Of a DNA stretch of 64,000 nt, positions 46,876-54,879 are shown piece by piece. Made by a program: the position numbers and the translations under genes. The notes below the pieces were generated by a model. The model saw only the letters and a list, made by a program, of their open reading frames with translations, was not told where the DNA came from and did no database searches. How positions within the stretch are numbered: position 1 is the stretch's first letter; the number at the start of each line of letters is the position of its first letter. This DNA comes from Candidatus Pseudobacter hemicellulosilyticus (GTDB taxonomy: Bacteria > Bacteroidota > Bacteroidia > Chitinophagales > Chitinophagaceae), in assembly GCA_029202545.1 (NCBI GenBank), contig CP119311.1, forward strand, positions 5,208,001-5,272,000, given 5' to 3'.

Positions 46876-47676
46876 TTAGGTGATGGACAAAACTTGTAAG
46901 GCTAATTTATTAGTTTTTTTCATATAATTCCAAATTATTGCATCCATATTTGAAGGAAGTACCCCTAAAGCGTTACAAAAACTAATATAACTTGTTTCTA
47001 AATGAAGGTAATGTGTAGCAACGTCACAGTGACCACTAAAAAATCCTGCAATTTTTCCTGCTCGCAAAATATGTATATCTAGTATCGCAACATTTTCACT
47101 TTGTAGCCAGTTCCTAGTTATCCAAGAGGCGGTTTTAAAACCAATGCCATCGACAGAAAGCAGCCAAGTTCTAAGGCTACCATCATCCTCTAAAGGAATT
47201 TTATCAAGGTCAGATCGCTGAAGCAGATTATAAACATATTTGCTTTTCTGGTTGTAAAATCGATAACGTTTAAGTGATCCATCTTGTAATTCAAATGGAT
47301 CATTTAATGCTTGATGAATCTTTTTAAAGGAAATTCCTGGCTTAATCAATGACTCACTCCTTAGTCTTTCAAATGCAGCAATACCCAGCTCAGATGGCAT
47401 ACCATACCCACCCAAGATGCATGCAACTATTTCTTCAATGATTGTAGTGCCTATTTTATGATTGTTATAGTCGATATGTGGCCCGTATACCAAGTACATG
47501 TATTTCCAAAAAGCAGGAGAGTATAGTTGACAATAATGACCCCATTTTACGCCAGGCAAAAGCTCATTATCTACATGAGGGAGATATTTTTCAATTACAT
47601 AATGGTTTGGGCAGAAATTAAGCACATTTGTATCTGGAGAAACAAACGTTGTTTCTAAAGTAGTGGAGATATTCAT
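46876..47676 (-). CDS. OGG-like HhH-GPD DNA glycosylase
   Basis: This 266-residue protein contains a helix-hairpin-helix with catalytic Lys (VDGIGFKTASWITRN, Lys181) and the GPD-loop Asp (ILDIHILRAG, Asp200), the signature of bifunctional OGG/AlkA-type glycosylases. The remainder is helical and diverged from housekeeping Ogg. Family members excise 8-oxoguanine or other altered bases. As first gene of the nucleobase operon it could act on a modified guanine rather than in general repair. OGG-like genes are known ancillary genes of type IV CBASS. Confidence 0.82.
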   Translation of the reverse strand: MNISTTLETTFVSPDTNVLNFCPNHYVIEKYLPHVDNELLPGVKWGHYCQLYSPAFWKYMYLVYGPHIDYNNHKIGTTIIEEIVACILGGYGMPSELGIAAFERLRSESLIKPGISFKKIHQALNDPFELQDGSLKRYRFYNQKSKYVYNLLQRSDLDKIPLEDDGSLRTWLLSVDGIGFKTASWITRNWLQSENVAILDIHILRAGKIAGFFSGHCDVATHYLHLETSYISFCNALGVLPSNMDAIIWNYMKKTNKLALQVLSIT

Positions 47677-47840
47677 GTAGACCTAAATTGGTTTGGCTTC
47701 AAATATGAAATTACTATACACAAAAGCACTGGAAGTAAACATTTAGACCCCTTATTTCCAATGGGTAAACTCATCGAATCTGAGCCTCTATTCAACTGGT
47801 TATAGGACAACCACGGCAATTCTAATACCTAACCAAATCC

Positions 47841-47878
47841 ACTTAATGATTTAAATATAGATAAATAAATCATTAAGT
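47841..47878. repeat. Perfect 13-bp inverted repeat at island edge
   Basis: ACTTAATGATTTA (47841-47853) and TAAATCATTAAGT (47866-47878) are exact inverted copies around a 12-nt AT-rich spacer. There is no adjacent T tract. It lies between the glycosylase start and the tRNA terminator, so it may be an operator or a recombination-related site. Confidence 0.65.
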
Positions 47879-47890
47879 CAACCAAAAAAA

Positions 47891-47916
47891 AGAGGTTACC
47901 ATTTCTGATAACCTCT
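47891..47916 (-). terminator. Terminator of the tRNA-Arg transcript
   Basis: Stem AGAGGTTA / TAACCTCT, followed on the minus strand by eight T, lies directly after the tRNA 3' end. Confidence 0.82.
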
Positions 47917-47921
47917 CTCGG

Positions 47922-47995
47922 TGATCCGGATTGGACTCGAACCAATGACCTACTGCTTAGAAGGCAGTTGCTCTATCCAGCTGAGCTACCGGACC
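47922..47995 (-). tRNA. tRNA-Arg (anticodon UCU)
   Basis: The cloverleaf is complete: acceptor GGTCCGG / CCGGATC (one G-T pair), D arm GCTC...GAGC, anticodon stem ACTGC / GCAGT with loop CTTCTAA (anticodon at 47959-47961) and T arm ATTGG TTCGAGT CCAAT. CCA is not fully encoded. It borders the AT-rich island, a usual integration site for mobile islands. Confidence 0.96.
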
Positions 47996-48149
47996 GGGGA
48001 AACCACAAATATATAATTTTATTCCAGATTTCGGGGCTTGTTTACAATCAATTTATAGGAGGCAGAACGGAAGCCAACTCCTTTTCGCGATCAGCCATTG
48101 CCGGGGGAAAGGCAAATAGCGTGTCCTGAAACACAGTGACAGCAGGCCT

Positions 48150-48371
48150 CTACCCCAGCTTGATCACCCGTACCGGGCAGGCTTCGGATACGGCCCTGGC
48201 TTCTTCATACTGCTGTGCAGTCACCTGCAAAACATGGGTCAGTTTTTTGGCTGCGGCTTTCAGGAGTACGGCTTTGCCATCCTTGCGGCTCATGCGCCAT
48301 AGCTCGGGCTGCAGCTCAAAACAGATGCCGCAGCCGATGCATTTATCGCGGTATTGAATGATCTTAGGCAT
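48150..48371 (-). CDS. Single-cluster 4Fe-4S ferredoxin
   Basis: The 73-residue protein has the cluster motif CIGCGIC (Cys11, 14, 17) and a fourth Cys65 followed by Pro, so it binds one [4Fe-4S] cluster. ATG at 48371 begins the canonical MPKIIQYRDKC start, while the longer frame is upstream coding sequence of the U32 gene. The start overlaps that stop by 8 bp. The coupling suggests it passes electrons to, or supports, the tRNA hydroxylation protein. Confidence 0.9.
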   Translation of the reverse strand: MPKIIQYRDKCIGCGICFELQPELWRMSRKDGKAVLLKAAAKKLTHVLQVTAQQYEEARAVSEACPVRVIKLG

Positions 48372-49602
48372 CTGTGGCAGGCAGTAATTTGTATAATTTA
48401 TCTGTTGCGGAGATCTTATGGGCAAAGGGAAAGGTGATCTTATCGCCCTTCAGGGCTTTGATTTGCTTTTCGCCGTTCACGAGGACCTGATCAAACAGGA
48501 TCTTCTCCATGCCAAAGGCATTGCCGGTCAGCAATAAAACATCGCCTTCCTGCAGGCTGCCTTTCTCAATAATGAATTCGCCTACCTGGATCTTTGGGTA
48601 ATATTTAGTGCCCTTGCCGGCATAGATCTTTTTCTCGGTGGCTATAGAACCAGGTGTCTTTGTCCACTGGCCAATTTCCCGGCCCAGGTAATAGCCTTCC
48701 CAGAATCCCCGGTTATAGACGGTGGACAGCCGCTGCATCCAGTCGGCTATAAGACCGGGGGTAAACCTCCCCTGCTCAATGGCCGTAATAGCTTCCCGGT
48801 AACAGGTGGTGACGGTATGGACATAGTCGGCCCCTTTACTGCGCCCTTCTATTTTCAGTACCGCCACACCTGATTGGAGGATCTCGTCCAGGATGGGAAT
48901 GGTACAGAGGTCCTGGGGCGACATGATATACTCATTGTCCACCAGCAGCTCATTGCCGCTTTCCGTATCAACCACCTTATAAGGCCGGCGGCAGTTCTGC
49001 ACACAGGCCCCGCGGTTGGCCGAAGCGTTCTGGCTGTGCAGGCTCAGGTAACATTTACCGGAGATAGCCATACACAGGGCGCCATGAATAAAAACCTCGA
49101 TCTTTACTATTTCGCCCGAAGGGCCCACTATCTTCCTGCGTTTTATTTCACTGCAAATAGAAGCGATCTGCTTTAAGGTCAGCTCCCGGGCCAGCACAAT
49201 GGTATCGGCAAACCGGGCATAGAACTGCACCGATTCCAGGTTACTGACATTGGCCTGGGTTGAAATATGCAGGGGAATGCCCATCCTTGTGCAGGATTCA
49301 ATCACCGCAAAATCCGAAGCGATCACGGCATCTACCCCATGCTCCTTTACGGCTTTCAGAATGCCCTGCAGCAGCTGCATATCATACTCATACATCACGG
49401 TATTCAGGGTGATGTAGCAGCGCAGGCCCGCAGCATGGCAGCGCACACTTATTTCCGCAATATCATCAATGATGAACCCGCCCGATGAGCGGCTACGCAT
49501 ATTCAGTTGCTCCACGCCAAAATAAATGGCGTTGGCGCCGGCATTGATAGCGGCCTGCATGGCTTCAAAAGAGCCGGCGGGCGACAATAATTCTACATCC
49601 AT
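48364..49602 (-). CDS. U32-family protein, TrhP-like tRNA hydroxylation factor
   Basis: This 412-residue protein has the U32 signature EVFIHGALCMAISGKCYLS, with Cys177 and Cys184, then NRGACVQNCRRPY with Cys200 and Cys204. These four Cys probably bind an Fe-S cluster. The N-terminal LLSPAGSFEAMQAAINAGANAIYFG is typical of the TrhP/YegQ branch, which makes 5-hydroxyuridine at the tRNA wobble base from prephenate. Despite the peptidase name, no protease activity is expected here. It is followed by an overlapping ferredoxin gene. Confidence 0.88.
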   Translation of the reverse strand: MDVELLSPAGSFEAMQAAINAGANAIYFGVEQLNMRSRSSGGFIIDDIAEISVRCHAAGLRCYITLNTVMYEYDMQLLQGILKAVKEHGVDAVIASDFAVIESCTRMGIPLHISTQANVSNLESVQFYARFADTIVLARELTLKQIASICSEIKRRKIVGPSGEIVKIEVFIHGALCMAISGKCYLSLHSQNASANRGACVQNCRRPYKVVDTESGNELLVDNEYIMSPQDLCTIPILDEILQSGVAVLKIEGRSKGADYVHTVTTCYREAITAIEQGRFTPGLIADWMQRLSTVYNRGFWEGYYLGREIGQWTKTPGSIATEKKIYAGKGTKYYPKIQVGEFIIEKGSLQEGDVLLLTGNAFGMEKILFDQVLVNGEKQIKALKGDKITFPFAHKISATDKLYKLLPATDA

Positions 49603-49752
49603 ACTTCATAAAATGCCATGGTCTTTGGGCACAAGCATGTTGAGATACCTGCTCCACCGGGCATTTCCAGGCTGCAAAGTTCCACCTTAAAAACTGATAG
49701 AAAGATGACAAAAGTCATCCTGTTCAGGCAGGAAATTCAACAACCGGGCTTA

Positions 49753-51447
49753 TCATTTTAAGCCCAACCGGGTCAAAGCGCGTTCTACAGTCACGTAAGG
49801 AGCCTTCAGCCGGCGCGCCAGCTGTCCAACGGAAGAGAAGCTTTCTTCCGAATCCCGCAGGCTGAGAATAGCCCTTTCGATCCAGCTACGGCGGGATCCG
49901 TAGGGGACCCTTGGCTCTGATACATAATTCCCCTCGGGCCTCCAGATAAGGTATTCATCCTCATTTGCCGGATTGTCCAGCGCTTCCTGAAGATCATAAG
50001 TCTGCAAAAGGGGAATACCGGAATAATTTGATTCCAATTTTTTATACCTGCTCCTTGTTGTTAGCGCAATCCGCGATGGGTGCCTATAAATATCTACAGG
50101 TCTTGTAAAAGTATTGAAAGGGGAATCCAAAGCCTGGGTCTCAGCTATATGATCATTCAGGCTATTAGCAGTCACTAACCAGGGATTTAAAGCCGCATTT
50201 TCCCGTATTATATTATAGGCTACCCTCAGCATAGGCGTTCCCGCTCCCGGTCCCCAGGCTACAACAGTGTTTTCCAGGGCGGTCTTTTTAAAATGCTGAT
50301 AGGACAAAAGATTTAAAGCCAGGAGATCCGGGGAGCTGTTATCCTGCAGGATATTCGACTGCAGGTTGCGGATAATCTGTTGAAATACCCCGTCATTAAT
50401 GGTTTCACCACTCAGGAGATAAAGGTAGGCGCCCAGCAGGGTCAGCATCGGTGCTTCAAACTCCGGCTCAATAATGCGTTGGATGAGACTTGTATCCAGG
50501 CTGAAATCATTGTTCTGCAGCTTGCACAGGCACACGTCGGTATAAATATGATTGATTTCAGCCGGATCGTATGCCTTATCCTTGGACATAAATACCCTGA
50601 TAGTCCCGAACAGCGGCTGGACAGCCATTGTCATAAAGAACTGGGTATACCAGCCCTTATACACATAGATGGGGATCACCCGCTCCTGACCTGGTGCGGC
50701 TGTATAAATAAAATAATATAGGCCGGGAATAAGGTTGGCTGAAAAACCGATAAAGCCATTACCATCTTCTTTATTGTCAGCATAGACAGGATCACCTGTA
50801 ATACAGTATTCCGGGAAATGGGCAATCAGCTGGCCGCTTTCCGCATCATACAGCCTGAACCGGTCCCAATAGGGAAGGCCATTATTTGTCTGCTGATAAC
50901 GCTCGCGGGATGAGTAGCGCAGAAAGATGAATAATCCACTGCCTGGAGATTCGGTGACCGCCCCACGCTGGCAGGTATTCTCCGAACTGATGGCGACTGC
51001 CGGGTCATGGTAATATTCATGGTTAGACCTATATGCACCGATACCATAAAGCAAAGCCGAAGAATACAGTTCCGGGACCTGCAAACGCTGCCTGCCTCCC
51101 GGGGAATTGGCCATTCCCACTGTGCAGGTTTTATCCATCGTTAGCAGGATCTCTGTATCCTTTATCTGTCCGCTGATCCCGATCCGGACAATATACCTTC
51201 CGGGCGCCAGCAAATAAGTTCGCCAAAGCGGATCCCCCCTTTCCATTCCGGATATTGCTACCCGCTCCAGCTTTTCATCAAAAATGGACACCTGGCATAA
51301 ATGTCCATAAGGCTCAGCAAAAATAAGGGTCAGCGTAGGCAGGTAATCCCCTTTTTCTTCAACAACCTTTTTCTCAATGCCATACGCTGTGGCTGTATTC
51401 GTTTGCGGCTGTTCTTGCTGAACTGGCTGAGGTTGAAGTTGCGTCAT
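49753..51447 (-). CDS. Unknown 564-residue protein of the caspase operon
   Basis: I do not recognise a family. The protein has no signal peptide and begins with a Gln/Pro-rich tail (about 1-20). A beta-rich first half (about 35-280) contains LLAPGRYIVRIG and LIPGLYYFIYTA, Ig-like strand patterns. A helical middle follows (about 300-420), and a basic C-terminal stretch (about 520-564) with SVGQLARRLKAPYVTVERALTRLG looks like a winged-helix or helix-turn-helix. It is 18 bp after the caspase gene. It could be a substrate, sensor or DNA-binding partner of the caspase. Confidence 0.7.
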   Translation of the reverse strand: MTQLQPQPVQQEQPQTNTATAYGIEKKVVEEKGDYLPTLTLIFAEPYGHLCQVSIFDEKLERVAISGMERGDPLWRTYLLAPGRYIVRIGISGQIKDTEILLTMDKTCTVGMANSPGGRQRLQVPELYSSALLYGIGAYRSNHEYYHDPAVAISSENTCQRGAVTESPGSGLFIFLRYSSRERYQQTNNGLPYWDRFRLYDAESGQLIAHFPEYCITGDPVYADNKEDGNGFIGFSANLIPGLYYFIYTAAPGQERVIPIYVYKGWYTQFFMTMAVQPLFGTIRVFMSKDKAYDPAEINHIYTDVCLCKLQNNDFSLDTSLIQRIIEPEFEAPMLTLLGAYLYLLSGETINDGVFQQIIRNLQSNILQDNSSPDLLALNLLSYQHFKKTALENTVVAWGPGAGTPMLRVAYNIIRENAALNPWLVTANSLNDHIAETQALDSPFNTFTRPVDIYRHPSRIALTTRSRYKKLESNYSGIPLLQTYDLQEALDNPANEDEYLIWRPEGNYVSEPRVPYGSRRSWIERAILSLRDSEESFSSVGQLARRLKAPYVTVERALTRLGLK

Positions 51448-51465
51448 AATTTAAAAAATATAGGA

Positions 51466-52254
51466 TCAGAAATACACAGGTTTGCCGGTATGCGTATTGC
51501 CGAATATCTCCGGGTCCTGCGAGAAGCCGGCCTTCTGCGCTTCCAGCGGCACTTTGTAATAAAGATAATTGCTCAGCTCCGCTACATTGGGGCGGACGCC
51601 GGCGCTGGGGGCAGCTCCTGTAAGCCCTTCCAGCAATACCTTTGTAAATACGCCACGCATTTCATTGTTCGCCGGATCAACAACCGCTTCAAATGCCTCA
51701 TTATTGAATTGTGCGCCAAAAGCTACCATCCATCTCGGGTTATGATTAGGCCCCATCCGCGGCAATATCCTGGGACCCCTGCCCGGATCAAACTGGAATT
51801 TGGCAGTACGGCAGCAATCCATCCATAGAATGATCTCTTTGAACAGTCCTTCATTGATAAATTTCTTTTTGTATTGGGAAGAAGAAATAGAACAGACATC
51901 AGCCATATACTCTTCCCAGTCAGCCATACACATGCCAGTGTTTTCCATATCATCCGGCACACAGAGACCATGACCTGCATAATAAAAATATAAGCGGTCC
52001 GCATCACTCTGGTGGTTTTCCTGTATATCCTTAATGATATCAACTATTTTTTTGTCGATCACCGTTTTGGCAGGCGCCAAAGGCTGTTCTGTTGAGGTAT
52101 ACAGAAAGCAATTATCTTCAGGAACGCCCCCGTAACTGATCAACCACTTATGCACTTCCTTGGCGTCAGCAATGGCGCCCTTCAGTGTCTTTAACCCGCT
52201 TTTTTCAGGAGGAACATAATGATCGATACCTATGACTATGGCATATTTTGACAT
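51466..52254 (-). CDS. Caspase-family (C14) cysteine peptidase
   Basis: The 262-residue protein is essentially a lone caspase fold: YAIVIGIDHY at residues 4-13, the catalytic His motif YFYYAGHG (His95) and the Cys motif ILWMDCCRT (Cys148 in the usual position, with Cys147 adjacent). A late block MRGVFTKVLLEGLTG is typical of the C-terminal caspase helix. There are no attached sensor repeats, so regulation must come from partner proteins. Prokaryotic caspases often act in conflict and cell-suicide systems. It lies 4 bp after the hydrolase gene. Confidence 0.9.
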   Translation of the reverse strand: MSKYAIVIGIDHYVPPEKSGLKTLKGAIADAKEVHKWLISYGGVPEDNCFLYTSTEQPLAPAKTVIDKKIVDIIKDIQENHQSDADRLYFYYAGHGLCVPDDMENTGMCMADWEEYMADVCSISSSQYKKKFINEGLFKEIILWMDCCRTAKFQFDPGRGPRILPRMGPNHNPRWMVAFGAQFNNEAFEAVVDPANNEMRGVFTKVLLEGLTGAAPSAGVRPNVAELSNYLYYKVPLEAQKAGFSQDPEIFGNTHTGKPVYF

Positions 52255-52258
52255 ACTA

Positions 52259-53710
52259 TTACTGTTGAAGGATATATTGAATGCTTTGCAGCGTTAACAG
52301 TTCTTCGTCAAAAGCCCCATGTTTTTTTGCATGACAACGCAATCCTTCCGCAGCATTTTCCAGCGTAACGGAAAGCGCTTCCCTGTCCATTCCCGCTTCC
52401 GTGAGATAGGCATGTACTTGTTGCAGTTCTTCTGTATCATATGGTTTGAGGGAGCTGGTATGACGTTGCAGACCCAGGATATGGCTGTCGAAGTTATCCT
52501 CCCCTTCTTCCAGCAACCCGGACACCAGGTACAGCAGGGAATGCGTGTAGATAAAAGGAACAAGTTTATCCCTGCATTCATACTCATCCGTCATGGTGAA
52601 AAGGCGCAGCCGCTGATAACGATCGGGATGGGCCAGTATCTCGTCCCTGAACAGCTCTATCCTGCAAGCAGGCGCCAGCAACAGGATATGGTCATAGGAG
52701 AAGGGCTGTGCCAGTTGTGCCGTAGTACGGAGCAGATAACTGATGGCAATGGAGCCGGCGCTATGGCCAACCAGGCTGATCCTTGTTTCCGGGAGATCCT
52801 TTTTATAGGCAGCCAGGAGGTCCAGGAAATAACGGCCTGCATACTGGTTCAGGCAGGTCCTGCCGTTGTTTGAGGTCCACATATCCCGTGCCTTGTCTTT
52901 CATGCCCTTCCATATCCAGGCGCCTGCTTCAGCAATATAAAACTCCCGAAGGATCTCCTCCACGATGGTGGGATAAAGATCATGATCCCGTTTTTGCTGA
53001 AATCGCCTGATCACCCGGATGATGATCTTTACAATATGTTTTACGAAAATAGCGATGCTTATCGGCCCCCGGCCTACTGCATTATTCCCCGCCGCTGCCG
53101 GCATGGCTGTATCCCGCAGCAGCGCCGCAAATTCAGGGTCGCTAACTACAGTCAGCTCCACTTCCTGGCTCAGTTCAATTTCCAGCACAGGTATATTGAC
53201 CTGTTCTGCATTCACCGCTGTTCTGGCGTTTTCACGCCCCGCAGACCGGTTGTACTCGCTGAAAGGATCCGGCTGGTTCAGTTCCAGTTCAATCTGTTCA
53301 TCAGAAAGCCCGGGACCCGCTATCCCTCTCGCCTGCGGCGAATCAAAGCCCAGCTGCCTGATGATCTTTTTGATGACCAGCTTCAGTAGTTTATTGAACA
53401 GTTTTGTTTCCGCAACCTTTGTAATATTACCGGCAATGGTTTCTATCAATCCCGTTTCCCAGACAAAGCAGACGGGCGCCGCTCCTGCCTGCCGGAGATA
53501 GGTTTCCACCCGGGCGGCAGATCCCAGACCGGACCGCTCACTGACCAGGCCGCCATGAAAATACAGGGCGATCTTTTCTACCTGCTGCTGCCGGAACCGG
53601 GCAAATAACTGATCTATATCTTCCGGGCTGGTCTGGAAATTACCGGACCTTCTGAAAGTCCCCTGCGGACCTACATTGACAATATATTCCCTGGGATCTG
53701 GTGATGCCAT
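52259..53710 (-). CDS. Alpha/beta hydrolase-like protein of the caspase operon
   Basis: The protein is about 483 residues from the ATG at 53710 (a longer frame to 53872 would add a spurious hydrophobic N-terminus). It has an oxyanion-type YFHGGL (50-55) and the nucleophile elbow LVGHSAGS (Ser317), the core of a lipase/esterase fold. Between them lies an insert of about 200 residues with a hydrophobic, basic segment (IAIFVKHIVKIIIRVIRR) that might touch membranes. A His/Asp partner is plausible near the end (HSLLYL, DNFDSHILGL). It may be a lipase or esterase effector, or a partner activated by the caspase. Confidence 0.78.
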   Translation of the reverse strand: MASPDPREYIVNVGPQGTFRRSGNFQTSPEDIDQLFARFRQQQVEKIALYFHGGLVSERSGLGSAARVETYLRQAGAAPVCFVWETGLIETIAGNITKVAETKLFNKLLKLVIKKIIRQLGFDSPQARGIAGPGLSDEQIELELNQPDPFSEYNRSAGRENARTAVNAEQVNIPVLEIELSQEVELTVVSDPEFAALLRDTAMPAAAGNNAVGRGPISIAIFVKHIVKIIIRVIRRFQQKRDHDLYPTIVEEILREFYIAEAGAWIWKGMKDKARDMWTSNNGRTCLNQYAGRYFLDLLAAYKKDLPETRISLVGHSAGSIAISYLLRTTAQLAQPFSYDHILLLAPACRIELFRDEILAHPDRYQRLRLFTMTDEYECRDKLVPFIYTHSLLYLVSGLLEEGEDNFDSHILGLQRHTSSLKPYDTEELQQVHAYLTEAGMDREALSVTLENAAEGLRCHAKKHGAFDEELLTLQSIQYILQQ

Positions 53711-53836
53711 ATAAATGTTTATCTGGTTAAGTATAACTGGAAGAGGGAGACGGATAGTTTGCTCAAATAAAACCAACCAGGCGGGATCAAAAAACAGTAT
53801 AAACACCCATTTTATCTTGCACAGGGCATATATAGC

Positions 53837-53880
53837 AATAGTGAGCACCTGACAGGCTACTGTCAACAGCACTCACTGTT
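53837..53880. repeat. Nested inverted repeats upstream of the caspase operon
   Basis: TGACAG/CTGTCA (6 bp, loop GCTA) lies inside a longer AATAGTGAG/CTCACTGTT repeat with one mismatch. No T run follows. It lies between the regulator gene end and the hydrolase start, so it may be an operator or a weak terminator. Confidence 0.5.
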
Positions 53881-53942
53881 ATCAATAAGTAAGTAATAAA
53901 TTGTTCACGAGGGAACGGAAGACAGGACTAAACCCGTATTAT

Positions 53943-54761
53943 TTACACCGTCCGGGCATTCATATTCATGACGTTCTTGACCTTTTCAATATAATCGGCG
54001 GGAGACATATTGTATTGCTTCTGGAAATTACGGCGGAACTGGGCGGGGTAATTGTAGCCTACTTCTGAAGCCAGCTCATTGATCCGGAAATTTCCGGCAT
54101 TGATCATATCCGCTGATTTTTTCAGCCTGGTCAGGTTGATCACATCGCTGGGCGACATACCCGAGATGGTCTTTATGCGGCGGTACAGGGTAGACTTGCT
54201 CATGTTCATCAGTACGGCAATCCGCTCCACATCCAGCTCCGTATCCCGCATATTGGCCACAATGGTTTCCGTCAGCTGCTTCCAGAATAATTCGTCGTCC
54301 TTGGAAATGGCGATGCTGTTCAGGTGCAGCAAGGGATACCGGGCATAACATTCTTTCAGCTTCAGCCGGTTCTCCAGCAGGTTGTCGATCTGCACATAGA
54401 GATAATCCAGGGAAAATGGCTTTTCCACGTATGCGTCAGCACCCAGTTTAAGGCCCTGGATCTTTGACTGCAACGTATTTTTAGCTGTTAAAAGAATAAC
54501 GGGGATATGGCTGAGCTCAGGTGTGGACTTGATCTTCTCACACAGTTCAAACCCATCCATTTTGGGCATCATCACATCGCTTACCACCAGCTGCACAAAT
54601 TCATATTGCAGCAGGCTAAAGGCTTCCAGACCGTCTTTTGCTGTATAAGTATGGTATTTTTTACTGAAATCGTGGGAAAGGTATTCCAGGATATCCTCAC
54701 TATCGTCCACCAGTAAGATGATAGGCTTCGCTGTTTTCAGCAATGGACCCATTTCTTCCAT
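53943..54761 (-). CDS. Response regulator with AraC-type DNA-binding domain
   Basis: The protein is about 272 residues from the ATG at 54761. The receiver domain has IILLVDDSEDIL, phospho-acceptor SDVMMPKMDG, LLTAKN and the Lys of VEKPFS. A linker then joins an AraC domain with two helix-turn-helix motifs (SKSTLYRRIKTISGMSPSDVINLTRL; INELASEVGYNYPAQFRRNFQ). This is the layout of the C-terminal half of hybrid two-component systems, but without sensor and kinase. It sits 118 bp after the third SusCD operon, behind that operon's terminator, and probably regulates it. Confidence 0.93.
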   Translation of the reverse strand: MEEMGPLLKTAKPIILLVDDSEDILEYLSHDFSKKYHTYTAKDGLEAFSLLQYEFVQLVVSDVMMPKMDGFELCEKIKSTPELSHIPVILLTAKNTLQSKIQGLKLGADAYVEKPFSLDYLYVQIDNLLENRLKLKECYARYPLLHLNSIAISKDDELFWKQLTETIVANMRDTELDVERIAVLMNMSKSTLYRRIKTISGMSPSDVINLTRLKKSADMINAGNFRINELASEVGYNYPAQFRRNFQKQYNMSPADYIEKVKNVMNMNARTV

Positions 54762-54794
54762 ATCGCAAGTTGTTGGTTGTTGCTGTATAAGGTA

Positions 54795-54802
54795 CAAATT
54801 TA
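54795..54802 (-). promoter_or_regulatory. Putative -7 element of the REC-AraC gene
   Basis: TAAATTTG on the minus strand fits TAnnTTTG, 33 bp before the chosen ATG and just after the upstream terminator. No clear -33 element was found. Confidence 0.4.
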
Positions 54803-54830
54803 ATGTGAATTTCATTAAAAATACCATAAA

Positions 54831-54865
54831 AAGAAGTGGCTAACCTATCCGATTAGCCACTTCTT
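54831..54865. terminator. Strong terminator of the third SusCD operon
   Basis: A 13-bp perfect stem (54831-54843 / 54853-54865) with a 9-nt loop and T runs on either strand. It separates the operon from the regulator gene. Confidence 0.88.
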
Positions 54866-54879
54866 TTTTCAATTTCTTA

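Noticed and set aside
48364..49602. A collagenase-type U32 protease role
   Set aside because: The four-Cys signature and the ferredoxin neighbour fit the TrhP tRNA-modification branch better.
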